Shown piece by piece: positions 8,608 through 17,285 of a stretch of DNA of 64,000 bases (positions within the stretch are counted from its first letter, which is position 1; every line of letters begins with the position of its first letter). The notes under the pieces are model-generated. The model was not told the origin of the DNA. It was given only the letters and a program-made list of their open reading frames with translations, and searched no databases. This stretch comes from Nocardiopsis sp. FIRDI 009 (GTDB lineage: Bacteria; Actinomycetota; Actinomycetes; Streptosporangiales; Streptosporangiaceae), in contig NZ_QPNC01000021.1 in NCBI RefSeq assembly GCF_003386285.1, positions 62,001 to 126,000 on the forward strand, given 5' to 3'. Made by a program: the position numbers and the translations under genes.

Positions 8608-9503
8608 CGGTCGACACGGCGGCCCCGGTCCGGTCGGGGCGCGCCCGCCGCCGGGGGACGCCCCCGCTGGCGGGCCACGCGCTCAGACTGCTCGGCCTGC
8701 TCCTCGTGCTGGGCTGGTGCCTGTTCCCGTTCCTGTGGATGGCCATGACCAGCCTGCGCACGGGGTCGGTGGCGCTGACAGACCCGAACATCCTCCGGGG
8801 TCCGTTCAATCTGGACAACTACCAGCAGGTCATCGACCAGGGCTTCCACTTCGCGTTGCGCAACTCCCTGATCGTCGCGGCGGTCACCACGGCGATCTGC
8901 GTGCCGGTGGCCTCCCTGGCGGGCTACGCGCTGGCCCGGCTGCCGTTGGCGGGCAAGTTCCTGATCCTGGCCGCGACGCTGGTCGCCACCCTGTTCCCAC
9001 CGGTCGCGCTGGTCAACCCGCTGTACCAGATGTACCTGGAACTCAACGACTGGACCGGGATCAACCTGCTCAACAGTTACGCGGGCATGGTGATCCCGTA
9101 CGTGGCGCTGACCCTGCCCCTGTCCATCTTCATCCTCACCACGTTCTTCTCCGGTATCCCACGGGAGATCGAGGAGTCGGCGAAGGTCGACGGGGCGACC
9201 CCCTTCCAGACCTTCCTGAGGGTGGTCGCCCCGCTGGCCGCGCCGGGGGTCGGGGCCGCTGCCATCCTCACCTTCGTCTACGCCACCAACGAGTTCCTGC
9301 TGGCCTTCTCCTTCGCCCCCAACGACCTCAACGTGCAGACCGTCCCGGTGTTCGTGGGCACCTTCGAGCGGGTCGGCTACGAGAACCCGATCGGGCAGAT
9401 CATGGCGGCCTCGGTCCTGGTCTCGATCCCGCTCATCGTCTTCGCCCTCGTCCTGCAACGCCGGATCGTGGCGGGGCTGACCTCGGGAGCGGTCAAGGGG
9501 TGA
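8604..9503 (+). CDS. Sugar ABC transporter permease, MalG type
   Basis: 299 aa integral membrane partner of the preceding permease, with six hydrophobic segments and the EAA loop EIEESAKVDGATPFQTFLRV (~residues 189-208). It is translationally coupled: its ATG overlaps the upstream TGA. Last gene of the importer operon; a hairpin terminator follows within 5 bases of the stop. Confidence 0.92.
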   Translation: MTVDTAAPVRSGRARRRGTPPLAGHALRLLGLLLVLGWCLFPFLWMAMTSLRTGSVALTDPNILRGPFNLDNYQQVIDQGFHFALRNSLIVAAVTTAICVPVASLAGYALARLPLAGKFLILAATLVATLFPPVALVNPLYQMYLELNDWTGINLLNSYAGMVIPYVALTLPLSIFILTTFFSGIPREIEESAKVDGATPFQTFLRVVAPLAAPGVGAAAILTFVYATNEFLLAFSFAPNDLNVQTVPVFVGTFERVGYENPIGQIMAASVLVSIPLIVFALVLQRRIVAGLTSGAVKG

Positions 9504-9507
9504 ACCG

Positions 9508-9538
9508 CCCTCGCGGGGGCGCCCGGCCCCCGCGAGGG
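9508..9538 (+). terminator. Terminator of the alpha-glucoside importer operon
   Basis: CCCTCGCGGGGG (9508-9519) pairs perfectly with 9527-9538; loop of 7. Confidence 0.75.
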
Positions 9539-9703
9539 GCCGTCGGCCCACGGCACGAAGACCGGGCCGCCGGGGCGCCCGCCTCCGACGTGCTCGACAT
9601 GCGCCCGCCGTCCCCGGTGAAGGCGGTGTCCGCCGAACCGCCGAACCGAACCGGACAGCGAAGCCCACCGCGCGGGAGAGCACGGCGGGCGACGGAACAC
9701 GGG

Positions 9704-10027
9704 TCAGAGGTAGAGGCCGGTTCCCCGTTCGGGGGACTCGTTGGCGACGGCGTGCACGTCGCGTTCGCGCAGGATGACGTAGCGCTCGCCGTTCAGTTCG
9801 ACCTCACCCTGGTCCTCGGGGTCGAACAGCACGCGATCGCCGGTCTTGACGTGGCGGGCGCCCGTTCCGGCGCCGCAGACCTCACCCCAGGCGAGCCTCG
9901 TCGCCAGCTTCACCGTGTCCGGGATGACCAGACCGGCGCTGCTACGCCGCTCGCTCTTGTCCGGGACCGCTCTCACCAACAGGCGGTCGTGGAGCATCTG
10001 GATTTCAAGCTTTGATTCGGGCACCAC
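9704..10027 (-). CDS. GroES-like (Cpn10-family) small protein
   Basis: 107 aa single-domain protein with the Cpn10 fold signature: MLHDRLLVRAVPDKSERRSSAGLVIP at the start, GDRVLFDPEDQGEVELNGERYVILRERDVHAV in the second half. It is not the main GroES: it stands alone without groEL and ends in GTGLYL, as in a group of actinobacterial GroES paralogues whose job is not established. Start taken as GTG 10027; an internal ATG at 9997 (MLHDR...) is an equally possible start. Confidence 0.8.
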   Translation of the reverse strand: MVPESKLEIQMLHDRLLVRAVPDKSERRSSAGLVIPDTVKLATRLAWGEVCGAGTGARHVKTGDRVLFDPEDQGEVELNGERYVILRERDVHAVANESPERGTGLYL

Positions 10028-10150
10028 TCCAGGGTATTCGGCCCCGACCGCGAGTCCTCACCATCCACCGGGGAGGCCGATGGCACGACCCACTCCCGGA
10101 CTCCGGTAGAGTATTGCCAACGCCGAGCGGGGGAACCGCCCGGCACACCA

Positions 10151-10223
10151 GGGGCTATGGCGCAGTTGGTAGCGCGCCTCCATGGCATGGAGGAGGTCTG
10201 GGGTTCGAATCCCCATAGCTCCA
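10151..10223 (+). tRNA. tRNA-Ala(GGC), copy 2
   Basis: Identical over all 73 bases to the copy at 2454, with the same cloverleaf, anticodon GGC and no encoded CCA. Confidence 0.97.
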
Positions 10224-10375
10224 CGGACTCAGGACGACCCTGCTCGGGGGCCTTCGGCCGCCTCGCCGGGTCGTCCTTCGTGTTTACCGGGGGGCGACCC
10301 CCGGACCCCCGATGTGACTCCGAGACGACCCTGCTCGCGCGTGACCGCGCTCGCCGGGTCGTCTCGTCGTTTCTT
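10224..10375 (+). repeat. 3' flank repeat of tRNA-Ala, copy B (proximal part)
   Basis: Practically identical to the flank after the third tRNA-Ala (17286-17439). It contains the tRNA terminator and a second hairpin (GAGACGACCC ... GGGTCGTCTC). The match breaks where the miniature element at 10411 begins and resumes at 10578. Confidence 0.85.
10231..10277 (+). terminator. tRNA-Ala copy 2 terminator
   Basis: Same hairpin as after copy 1 (AGGACGACCC ... GGGTCGTCCT), starting 7 bases after the tRNA. Confidence 0.8.
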
Positions 10376-10410
10376 CTGAGGGTGAGCCCCGGACCCCGGT
10401 GAATTCGAGG

Positions 10411-10561
10411 GGTCGTCGCAACACAGGCTGATCAACTGGTCACGGCCAGGAGCTTAGCCAAACGCTCGGCCAGGAGTTTCCTGCGCCCCTGTGGTTTCCG
10501 GCTCTTGCGGATCTCGAAGTCGTCCATCGCACCCCTAGGGACGTGGGGTGTTGCAACGACT
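10411..10561. mobile_element. Miniature element with 13-bp inverted repeats, apparently an internally deleted IS30-type element
   Basis: About 150 bp bounded by imperfect inverted repeats: GTCGTCGCAACAC (10412-10424) and GTGTTGCAACGAC (10548-10560), one mismatch. Inside, on the minus strand, lies a 31-codon frame that looks like the two ends of an IS30-family transposase joined together. It interrupts the tRNA-Ala flank repeat, which is continuous in the third copy. No transposase able to move it is in the window. Family assignment rests on recalled IS30 protein ends, so it is inference. Confidence 0.6.
10432..10527 (-). pseudogene. Remnant transposase frame (IS30-like), 31 codons
   Basis: ATG at 10527 to TGA at 10432. 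The first ~20 residues (MDDFEIRKSRKPQGRRKLL) resemble the N-terminus of actinobacterial IS30-type transposases. The tail (AERLAKLLAVTS) resembles their C-terminus, so the whole catalytic DDE core is missing. The fusion point falls around the AER residues. Not expected to be functional. Confidence 0.5.
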
Positions 10562-10577
10562 ACTAGAACTCAAGCCC

Positions 10578-10699
10578 CGATGCGGGGCTTTCCCCCGCGT
10601 GCGCGGGTGAGGTCCCGTCAGGTCCACCAGGTGCGGGCTGCCGCTCGCCGCGACCCGCACCTGTGGTTCGGCGGGACCCCCGACGCGCCGCCCGGCCCT
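10578..10699 (+). repeat. 3' flank repeat of tRNA-Ala, copy B (distal part)
   Basis: Matches 17460-17580 almost base for base. It contains a CRISPR-repeat-like 29-mer (10588-10616) and a perfect 10-bp hairpin (CAGGTGCGGG at 10628-10637 with 10654-10663). The match ends at GCCCGGCC, just before the next gene's end. Confidence 0.8.
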
Positions 10700-10754
10700 T
10701 CGGCCGTCGCGCCTCGCGGCGCCGCCCGCGTAGGGTCCGGGGGACCGGTCGGGC

Positions 10755-11792
10755 TCACCCCTTCGTGGCGGGACGAGCGGTCGAGGCCCGGATCACCAGG
10801 CTCGGCGTGAGGACCTCGTGCCGGTCCTCGCTCCGCCCCGACAGCCGCTCCACCACCATCTCCACCGCCAGACCCCCCATCACCAGGCGAGGCTGGTCCA
10901 CACTGGTCAGGCGCGGCCGCACGGTGTCGGCGAGGGAGGTGTTGTCGTACCCCACGACCGACAGCTCATCCGGGACGGCGATCCCCTCCGCGTGGGCTTG
11001 GTCCAGGACCGCGAGCGCGGCCAGGTCGTTGACGGCGAAGACCCCCGTCGGGCGGGCGGCCAGCAGGGCCTCGGCCGCGCCCTCCCGTCCACACGGGTCG
11101 TCGCCGACCTCCCGGACCGCCACGCGCCCCTCCAGGCCGAGGGAGGCCATGGCCTCCCGGTACCCCTCCTGACGGGCGCGCGAGGCCGGGCGCCGGGACC
11201 CCGCCAGATGGGCGATCCGCTCGTGTCCGAGCCCGGCCAGGTGCCGGACCGCCGCCTCCGCCCCCGCGCGGTCGTCGTTGGCGATGGTGTCCACCCCCGG
11301 GGTGAACCGCTCGGGGCGACCCACCATCACGACCGGGGCGCGGCGCGCGGCATCGGCCAGGGCGTCCGGCTCGACCCAGGAACTCACCACGACCACGCCG
11401 TCCACGTTCAGTTGCAGCAGCGCGTCGAGCTGGTGGGTCAGCCGCGCCCGGTCGCGTCGTCCGTGCGCCATGAGGACGGTGAGGCCCCTGGCGTCCGCGG
11501 ACTCCTCCACCCCCGCCACGACCTCGGTGTGGTAGGGGTTCGCCAGGTCGGTGAGGAGCACCCCGAGGATCATCGTGCGTCCCTGGACCAGGCCCCGGGC
11601 GAGGGCGTTGGAACGGTACCCCAGCCGTTCCGCGGCCGCCAGGATGCGCGCGCTGGTCGCGGCGCTCACGCCGTCGCCCCCGCGCAGCGCCAGGGACACC
11701 AGTGACTTGGACACCCCCGCGGCGGCGGCGACGTCCACGATCGTGGGACGTCCTCCGCGCCGGGCCCGCCCGTCTCCGCCTGTGGTCGTCAC
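10755..11792 (-). CDS. LacI-family repressor next to the HAD-ECF cassette
   Basis: 345 aa. The helix-turn-helix is PTIVDVAAAAGVSKSLVSLA (residues ~16-35), followed by the hinge (LGYRSNALARGLVQGRT) and a sugar/nucleoside-binding-type effector domain (ILGVLLTDLANPYHTEV; ...VGYDNTSLADTVRPRLTSVD near the end). Start GTG 11792 with GGCGGG just before; the frame is open further upstream but would read through the operator. It is divergent from the HAD gene, with a perfect 24-bp palindrome between them. This makes it the likely local repressor of the HAD-ECF operon and of itself. Confidence 0.92.
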   Translation of the reverse strand: MTTTGGDGRARRGGRPTIVDVAAAAGVSKSLVSLALRGGDGVSAATSARILAAAERLGYRSNALARGLVQGRTMILGVLLTDLANPYHTEVVAGVEESADARGLTVLMAHGRRDRARLTHQLDALLQLNVDGVVVVSSWVEPDALADAARRAPVVMVGRPERFTPGVDTIANDDRAGAEAAVRHLAGLGHERIAHLAGSRRPASRARQEGYREAMASLGLEGRVAVREVGDDPCGREGAAEALLAARPTGVFAVNDLAALAVLDQAHAEGIAVPDELSVVGYDNTSLADTVRPRLTSVDQPRLVMGGLAVEMVVERLSGRSEDRHEVLTPSLVIRASTARPATKG

Positions 11793-11830
11793 CCCGCCAT
11801 TGTGTCGTGTCCGGGGCGGCACGGCCCATC

Positions 11831-11854
11831 CGAATCTGGAACGTTCCAGATTCG
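11831..11854. promoter_or_regulatory. Perfect 24-bp palindromic operator
   Basis: Half site CGAATCTGGAAC followed directly by its exact reverse complement, centred on the CG that LacI-family operators normally have. It lies 39 bases before the repressor start on one side and 92 bases before the HAD gene on the other. Confidence 0.85.
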
Positions 11855-11945
11855 TTTCCCCCCGGGTCACCCACAGGATCCGCAGTGTCGGTGGCGCGTG
11901 CCTACGGTCGCTGGTGAACACGGCCCCGCCCCACAGGAGACATTC

Positions 11946-13589
11946 GTGGACCACCCTCCCCCGCCCCTGCTCCGCCGTCCGGAGGCGCTCCTCCTCGACT
12001 TCGGCGGAGTGGTCTTCCAGACCCGCAAACGCCCCGACGGCCGTGCCGACGTCGCCCGCCACCTGCACGGCGTCCTGGCCCGCGCCGGACACGACGTGGC
12101 GGTCGGCCCGCTGCGCGACTCACTCGACGCCGGGCTCGCCGCGCTCAAGGACTGGAAGAACGCCGCCGGACGGCGCCGCACCCCCGCCGAGCTCGACCAC
12201 CGCACGATCTGGACCGACTTCCTCGCCTCCGACCTGGACGCGCGGGCACGGGAGGTGCTGGCGGGCGACGCCGCCGGGCTCCTGGCGGCCATGTCCCCGC
12301 TGCTGTCCGAACACGAGGTACGGCCGGGCGTCCGCGACCTCCTCGCCGTCGCCCGTGACCTCGGGGTGCGCGTCGGCATGGTCTCCAACGCCCACTCCGG
12401 CCGCTCCCACCGGACCCTCGTGCGCGACGCCGGGCTGGAGGAGTACTTCGACGTGCAGGTCTACTCCGACGAGGTCGGCATCCGCAAACCCCACCCGGAG
12501 ATGATCGGCCTCGCCGCCCGGGCGCTCGGCACGGTTCCCGAACGCTGCTGGTACGTCGGAGACACCCAGGACCGGGACGTGGTCGCCGGGCGGCGCGCGG
12601 GCGTGGGAGCGGTGGCCCTCACCCGCCACCACCACACCGACACCCCGCCCTACCCCGTCCGGGACCGGGCCGACGCCGTCCTGGACACCCCCGAGGGCCT
12701 GGTGGACCTCCTCCGGCACAGCCGCCCCGCGTCCGGCGCCTCCTCACCGGAGCCCGTCCGTCGGCCCCCCGCCGCGCGGCGCGGATCCGACCGGCTCCCC
12801 GGCGCCCTCCTGCTGGACCAGGGCGGGGTCGTCGTCCTGTCCACACCGACCCCGGACGCCCGGCGCTCCTTCGCCGAGAGCGTCGCCGAACGGCTCGGCC
12901 GGGTCGGGTACGCGACCCCCCCGACGCCGTCGACGCCCTCGTCCGCGAGGGGCGCGAGCGCTACCGCGCCTGGAAGGCCGCACGTCCGGACTCGGGGCCG
13001 ATCCCCGAGATCACCCCGCGGGAGTTCTGGCGCGACATGGTCGGGCGGGACCTGCCCGAGCCCGCCCGCACCCTGCTCCTGGCCGAGTCGGCCCAGCTCA
13101 CCCTGGAGTACGCGCGGTCCAAGAGCCACGCGGTCCCGCGCCGCGGCGTCCGCGAGGTCCTGGAGTTCTGCGCCGACCGCGCGATCCCGGTCGCGATCGT
13201 CTCCAACACCGTGTGCGGCCGGGCGGCGCGTGAGGAGCTCGCCCGCTTCGGCCTCGCCCCCCTCATCGGCGCCCACGTCTACTCCGACGAACTCGGCCGC
13301 CGCAAACCCGACCCCGCGACCGTCCGCGCCGCCGTCACCGCCCTGGGCGTGGACCCCGCCGACTAGCTGGTTCGTCGGGGACAAACCCTGGCGCGACACC
13401 GCGGCGGCCCACGCGGGCGGGGTCGGCACGGCGGTGGTCGTGCGCGGCGGCTCGGCCGACGACGCGGAGATCGACGCCGCGCTCACCGGCCCCCCGGAGC
13501 GGCGGCCCGCGCACGTCATCGACGAGATGCACGACCTCCTCGGCCTGTGGGCCGGCGCACCCCTCCCCCTCACCCCCTCCACCACCTGA
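11946..13589 (+). pseudogene. Two-domain HAD-superfamily phosphatase with two frameshifts in the second domain
   Basis: Two HAD hydrolase domains in one polypeptide. Domain 1 (~residues 10-255) is intact: motif I ALLLDFGGVVF, motif II Ser in MVSNAHSG, Lys in IRKPHPEM, motif IV YVGDTQDRD. Its motif I lacks the second Asp, as in YihX-type sugar-phosphatases. Domain 2 begins LLLDQGGVVVLS but leaves frame at a run of seven C's (12916-12922, one base missing). It continues one frame back (AVDALVREGRERYRAW..., SNTVCGR, RRKPDPAT) to a TAG at 13364, where one extra base would restore the first frame (SWFVGDKPWRD...). The two shifts cancel. Start GTG 11946 with AGGAG 7 bases upstream. Probably the first gene of the ECF operon. 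If the shifts are real, only domain 1 and part of domain 2 are made; they may instead be sequence errors in GC runs. Confidence 0.75.
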
Positions 13590-13599
13590 AAGGCGCGCC

Positions 13600-14532
13600 A
13601 TGTCCGACTCCCCCCGCACCACCGCGATCCCCGACCCGCGGGAGCGCTCCGGCCCGCCGGAACTCAACTCCGGACAGAAACTCATGGTCTTCGTGCTCTC
13701 GATGACCCTGTTCGGGCTGGCGAACATCGTCACCGAGGTCCTGCCCGAGATCGAGGTCGGCCCCGTCGAACTCGGCGTGTCCTACCTGACCTTCGTCCCC
13801 GTGCTCATGGTCGCCCTCTTCCACCCGCTGTACGCGGCCCTGGGGGCGCCCCTCGGCGAGATCGTCTTCGCCGATCTCCTCATGGGCGACTTCTCCGGCA
13901 TCGGGGAACTGGAGGGATACCTCCAGATGTTCCTGGCCCTCTACGTCGCCGGGTGCCTGGTCCGCGACCCGGGCCGCAGGTGGCAGCTCGCCCTGGCCAG
14001 CGTGGTCACGGTCGTCGTGGACAAGATGCTGTCCGCCACCGTGGACGTCGCCAAGGTGTGGGTGGGCGTCGAGGAGGCCGACTCCGTGCCCGGCCTGCCC
14101 GAGTCGGTCCTCGTCCTGGAGGGGATCGACTTCGTCGTCTCCCTCGTCATCAGCGGCGTCCTGTTCGGCGTCCTGCCCGCCATGATGCTGGGCCCCCGGC
14201 TGCACGGGCGGATCGAGCCGCTGCTCGGCCTGGCGCCGCGCGACCCCCGGCGCCGGTTCCGCCTCGCCGAACGCGGGACCGGCGCGTTCCTCCTGCTCGC
14301 GGTCTTCCTCTCCTTCGTGGCGATGATCGCGGCGTTCACCAACGAGATCGTGGACAACTTCGGCGTGTGGGAGCCCGACTTCGTCGAGCTCTACGGCGCC
14401 CGCTTCCTGTGGGTCGGCGTGTCCGCCGCGCTCATCGTGCTGGTCGGGCTGGTCGTCTCGGTCCGGTTCGTCCTGCGGTCGCGCGGGCGGCGCGCCGCCC
14501 AGGACCGCGAGGCGGGGGAGCGGCGGTCATGA
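13600..14532 (+). CDS. ECF transporter substrate-binding (S) component, substrate unknown
   Basis: 310 aa membrane protein. After ~26 polar residues come about six hydrophobic helices (MVFVLSMTLFGLANIVTEVL; VSYLTFVPVLMVALFHPLY; GYLQMFLALYVAGCLV; FVVSLVISGVLFGVLPAMML; FLLLAVFLSFVAMIAAF; FLWVGVSAALIVLVGLVVSV). The APLGEIVFADLL stretch after helix 2 resembles S-component loops. Its role follows mainly from position: its TGA overlaps the start of a fused double ATPase, followed by EcfT, so all parts of a group I ECF importer are present. It starts 10 bases after the HAD gene. I cannot assign the vitamin, nucleobase or sugar it binds. Confidence 0.75.
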   Translation: MSDSPRTTAIPDPRERSGPPELNSGQKLMVFVLSMTLFGLANIVTEVLPEIEVGPVELGVSYLTFVPVLMVALFHPLYAALGAPLGEIVFADLLMGDFSGIGELEGYLQMFLALYVAGCLVRDPGRRWQLALASVVTVVVDKMLSATVDVAKVWVGVEEADSVPGLPESVLVLEGIDFVVSLVISGVLFGVLPAMMLGPRLHGRIEPLLGLAPRDPRRRFRLAERGTGAFLLLAVFLSFVAMIAAFTNEIVDNFGVWEPDFVELYGARFLWVGVSAALIVLVGLVVSVRFVLRSRGRRAAQDREAGERRS

Positions 14533-16289
14533 CCTCCACCGAAGCCGTCCCCGCGCCGGGCCCCGCCGACACCTCCGCGCCCGCGGTCGAGGTGTCGGGC
14601 CTCACCTTCCGCTACCCGGGCGCCGACCACGACACCCTGCGCGGCGTGGACCTGCGCATCGACCGCGGCGACTTCGTCGCGGTGGTCGGCGGCAACGGCT
14701 CCGGCAAGACCACCCTCTGCAAGGCGTTCAACGGACTGGTCCCGCACTACTGGTCGGGAACCTTCCGGGGCCGGGTCAGGGTCCTGGGCCGGGACACCCG
14801 TGAGATGTCCGTCGCCGCCCTGTCCCATCTCGTCGGATACGTCTACCAGGACTTCGGCAACCAGTTGGTGCGGCCCACCGTGCGCGACGAGGTCGCCTTC
14901 GGCCCCGTCAACTTCGGCCTGCCCGACCACCGCGAACGCACCGACGAGGTCATGGAGCTGCTCGGCGTCGCCCACCTGGCGGACCGCTTCACCTGGCAAC
15001 TGTCCGGCGGTCAGCAGCACCTGGTCGCGCTGGCCAGCGTGATGGCGCTGCGCCCGGGCGTGGTCGTCGTCGACGAACCGGTCGCCGAACTCGACCCGGC
15101 CCGGGCGAACCGGATCTACGAGGTCCTCAAAGACCTCAACCGGCGTCTGGGCACCACGGTCGTCGTCATCGAACACCACGCGGAGTACGTGGCCCGCCAC
15201 GCCCGTTCCGTGGTGCTCATGGCCGACGGCGCGCCCGTCTGGCACCTGCCGACCCGCGCCGCCCTGGACCGGGCCGAGGAGCTGGAGCGCCACGGAATCC
15301 CCGCGCCCCAGGTGGTGCGGGTGGCGCGCGGACTCGAACCGGCCGCACCGCCCCCGCTGACCGTGGCGGAGGCCGCCGACCGGCTGCGGGGGCGGGAGGT
15401 GCTCCCGGCCGACCGCCGCGCCGACCGCGAGACGGACCCGGAACCCCCGGGGGAGGCGGTCGCGGAACTGGTCGGGGTCCGGCACGGTTACCGCGACGTC
15501 GACGGGGACCTGTCCGTCGTCCTGGACGGCCTCGACCTCACCCTGCGCGACGGGGAGCGCGTCGCTCTCGTGGGCGGCAACGGCGCGGGCAAGTCCACCC
15601 TGCTGCGCCTGCTCACCGGAGTGAAGGTGCCCCGGGAGGGGACCGTGCGGGTCGGCGGCACCGACACCCGGACGGTCCGGCCGAACGCCCTCGCCGACCG
15701 GGTCTGCCACCTGTACCAGCGCCCCGAGCAGATGTTCCTCAAGGACAGTGTGCACGAGGACGTGGCCATGTTCCCGGGGGGGCGCGGCCGGGCCGACACC
15801 GACTCCCTCGTCACCGCCGTCCTCGACCGGGTCGGCCTGTCCGGTCTCGCCGGGCGCGACGGCCGCCTGCTCTCCGGAGGCCAGCAGCGCAGGGCGACGC
15901 TGGCCATCGGGCTGGCGACGAGTCCGGCGCTGCTCCTGCTGGACGAACCCACCTCCAGCCTGGACACCGCCAGTCGCGACGCGGTCATCGCCATGCTGGA
16001 CGCGCTCGCCGACACCATCCGGTGCACGGTCGTGGCCACCCACGACATGCACCTGGTCGCCGAGTGGGCCGGGAGGGTCCTCGTGCTCGACGGGGGGCGG
16101 GTGGCGGCCGACACCGATCCGGCCGGACTGTTCGCGGACACCGCGCTCATGGAGTCCGTGGGGCTCGTGGCGCCCGAGGTCACACGTCTGGGAACGGCTC
16201 TGGGCGTGGCGCCGCCGCCGCTGTCGGTGCCGGAGCTGCTGACCCGGCTGGGCGGGGTCCCGGCGGAGGAGGTGGGCGAGCGTGCGTAG
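14529..16289 (+). CDS. ECF transporter double ATPase (fused EcfA-EcfA')
   Basis: 586 aa with two complete ABC ATPase domains. Domain 1 (~residues 20-255): Walker A GGNGSGKTT, signature LSGGQQ, Walker B VVVVDEPVAELD. Domain 2 (~310-545): Walker A GGNGAGKST, signature LSGGQQRR, Walker B LLLLDEPTSSLD, switch His in VATHDMH. Energises the S component through EcfT. Many ECF systems use two separate ATPase genes; here they are one chain. Start ATG overlaps the preceding stop by 4 bases; its end overlaps EcfT by 8. Confidence 0.93.
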   Translation: MTSTEAVPAPGPADTSAPAVEVSGLTFRYPGADHDTLRGVDLRIDRGDFVAVVGGNGSGKTTLCKAFNGLVPHYWSGTFRGRVRVLGRDTREMSVAALSHLVGYVYQDFGNQLVRPTVRDEVAFGPVNFGLPDHRERTDEVMELLGVAHLADRFTWQLSGGQQHLVALASVMALRPGVVVVDEPVAELDPARANRIYEVLKDLNRRLGTTVVVIEHHAEYVARHARSVVLMADGAPVWHLPTRAALDRAEELERHGIPAPQVVRVARGLEPAAPPPLTVAEAADRLRGREVLPADRRADRETDPEPPGEAVAELVGVRHGYRDVDGDLSVVLDGLDLTLRDGERVALVGGNGAGKSTLLRLLTGVKVPREGTVRVGGTDTRTVRPNALADRVCHLYQRPEQMFLKDSVHEDVAMFPGGRGRADTDSLVTAVLDRVGLSGLAGRDGRLLSGGQQRRATLAIGLATSPALLLLDEPTSSLDTASRDAVIAMLDALADTIRCTVVATHDMHLVAEWAGRVLVLDGGRVAADTDPAGLFADTALMESVGLVAPEVTRLGTALGVAPPPLSVPELLTRLGGVPAEEVGERA

Positions 16290-17112
16290 GGAACGCGACC
16301 GGCTCTCGGTGGAGTGGGTCAAGCTCGAACTGCTCAGGACCGCCTACGCCACCCGTGGCGGACTGCTGGCCGGGAGGGACCCCCGGGCCGTGATCGGCTG
16401 GTACCTGATCCTCGCCGTGGTGCCGTGGTTCACGCACAACGTCACGGTGCTCGTCGGACTGTTCGTCGTGTGCGCCGTCGCCGTCGTGCTCAGCAGGGTC
16501 GGTCCGCTGATCCTGGGGCTGTTCGTCATCGGCTTCGTCCTGGAGGGCCTCTACGTCCTGTTCGCCGCGTGGCTGTTCGGCGGTGACACGAGCACCGTCC
16601 TGGCGCTGGCCGAGCTCACCCTGAAGCTGGCGACCGTGAGCCTGGCCAGCATGGCGGCGTTCGTCTCGCTCGACCCGGAGAAGCTCTCCGACGCCCTGCT
16701 GAGCCTGCACGCGCCCGCCATGCTCAGCTTCGGGGTCAGCTACGGGTACCGGATGCTGCCCGTCCTCATGGAGGAGTTCCACACCGTGGTCGACGGGCAC
16801 CGGTTGCGCGCCGCGCCGCTGGTCTCGAAGGGGTTCCTGGGCTGGCGGGTGGCCGTCCGGACGGCCACGACGCTCGTGGCCGCGTTCTACCCGCTCATGC
16901 TCAACACGGCCAAGCGGACGCGGACCACGGTGGAGGCCCTGGAGACCCGGGGCTTCACCTACGCGGCCGAGCACCCCGACGGCAGGCGGATCCGCCTCGC
17001 CGCCCTGCGCGCGGACCGCTGGGACGCGGTGTTCCTGGGGGCCACACTGGTTCTCGTGGCCGCCTGCTTCGCCGTCGGCCGGGCCTTCCCCCTCCTGGGC
17101 GGGGCCGCCTGA
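16282..17112 (+). CDS. ecfT: ECF transporter transmembrane coupling protein EcfT
   Basis: 276 aa CbiQ/EcfT-family membrane protein. Hydrophobic segments at ~37-52, 54-95 and 245-268; a long cytoplasmic region between carries the coupling helices. The conserved Ala-Arg-Gly-type signature appears as ALETRGFTY (~residue 219), followed by the usual basic stretch. Start GTG 16282 overlaps the ATPase gene by 8 bases, so expression is coupled. Last gene of the LacI-controlled cassette; tRNA-Ala copy 3 follows 100 bases on. Confidence 0.9.
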   Translation: MRRERDRLSVEWVKLELLRTAYATRGGLLAGRDPRAVIGWYLILAVVPWFTHNVTVLVGLFVVCAVAVVLSRVGPLILGLFVIGFVLEGLYVLFAAWLFGGDTSTVLALAELTLKLATVSLASMAAFVSLDPEKLSDALLSLHAPAMLSFGVSYGYRMLPVLMEEFHTVVDGHRLRAAPLVSKGFLGWRVAVRTATTLVAAFYPLMLNTAKRTRTTVEALETRGFTYAAEHPDGRRIRLAALRADRWDAVFLGATLVLVAACFAVGRAFPLLGGAA

Positions 17113-17212
17113 GCGCCGACCCCCACGCGGCGGGCGCCGGGACGGGGCGCCCGCCGCTGGCCGGTCATTCCACCCCACGTCATCCTGTAGACTCTTCTCC
17201 GTCGCTTCACAC

Positions 17213-17285
17213 GGGGCTATGGCGCAGTTGGTAGCGCGCCTCCATGGCATGGAGGAGGTCTGGGGTTCGAATCCCCATAGCTCCA
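17213..17285 (+). tRNA. tRNA-Ala(GGC), copy 3
   Basis: All 73 bases identical to the copies at 2454 and 10151; anticodon GGC, no encoded CCA. Confidence 0.97.

Noticed and set aside
12900..13370. Programmed -1 frameshift in the double HAD gene
   Set aside because: A slippery C run is present, but the product would stop at 13364 inside the domain; a second shift would be needed, which makes programming unlikely.
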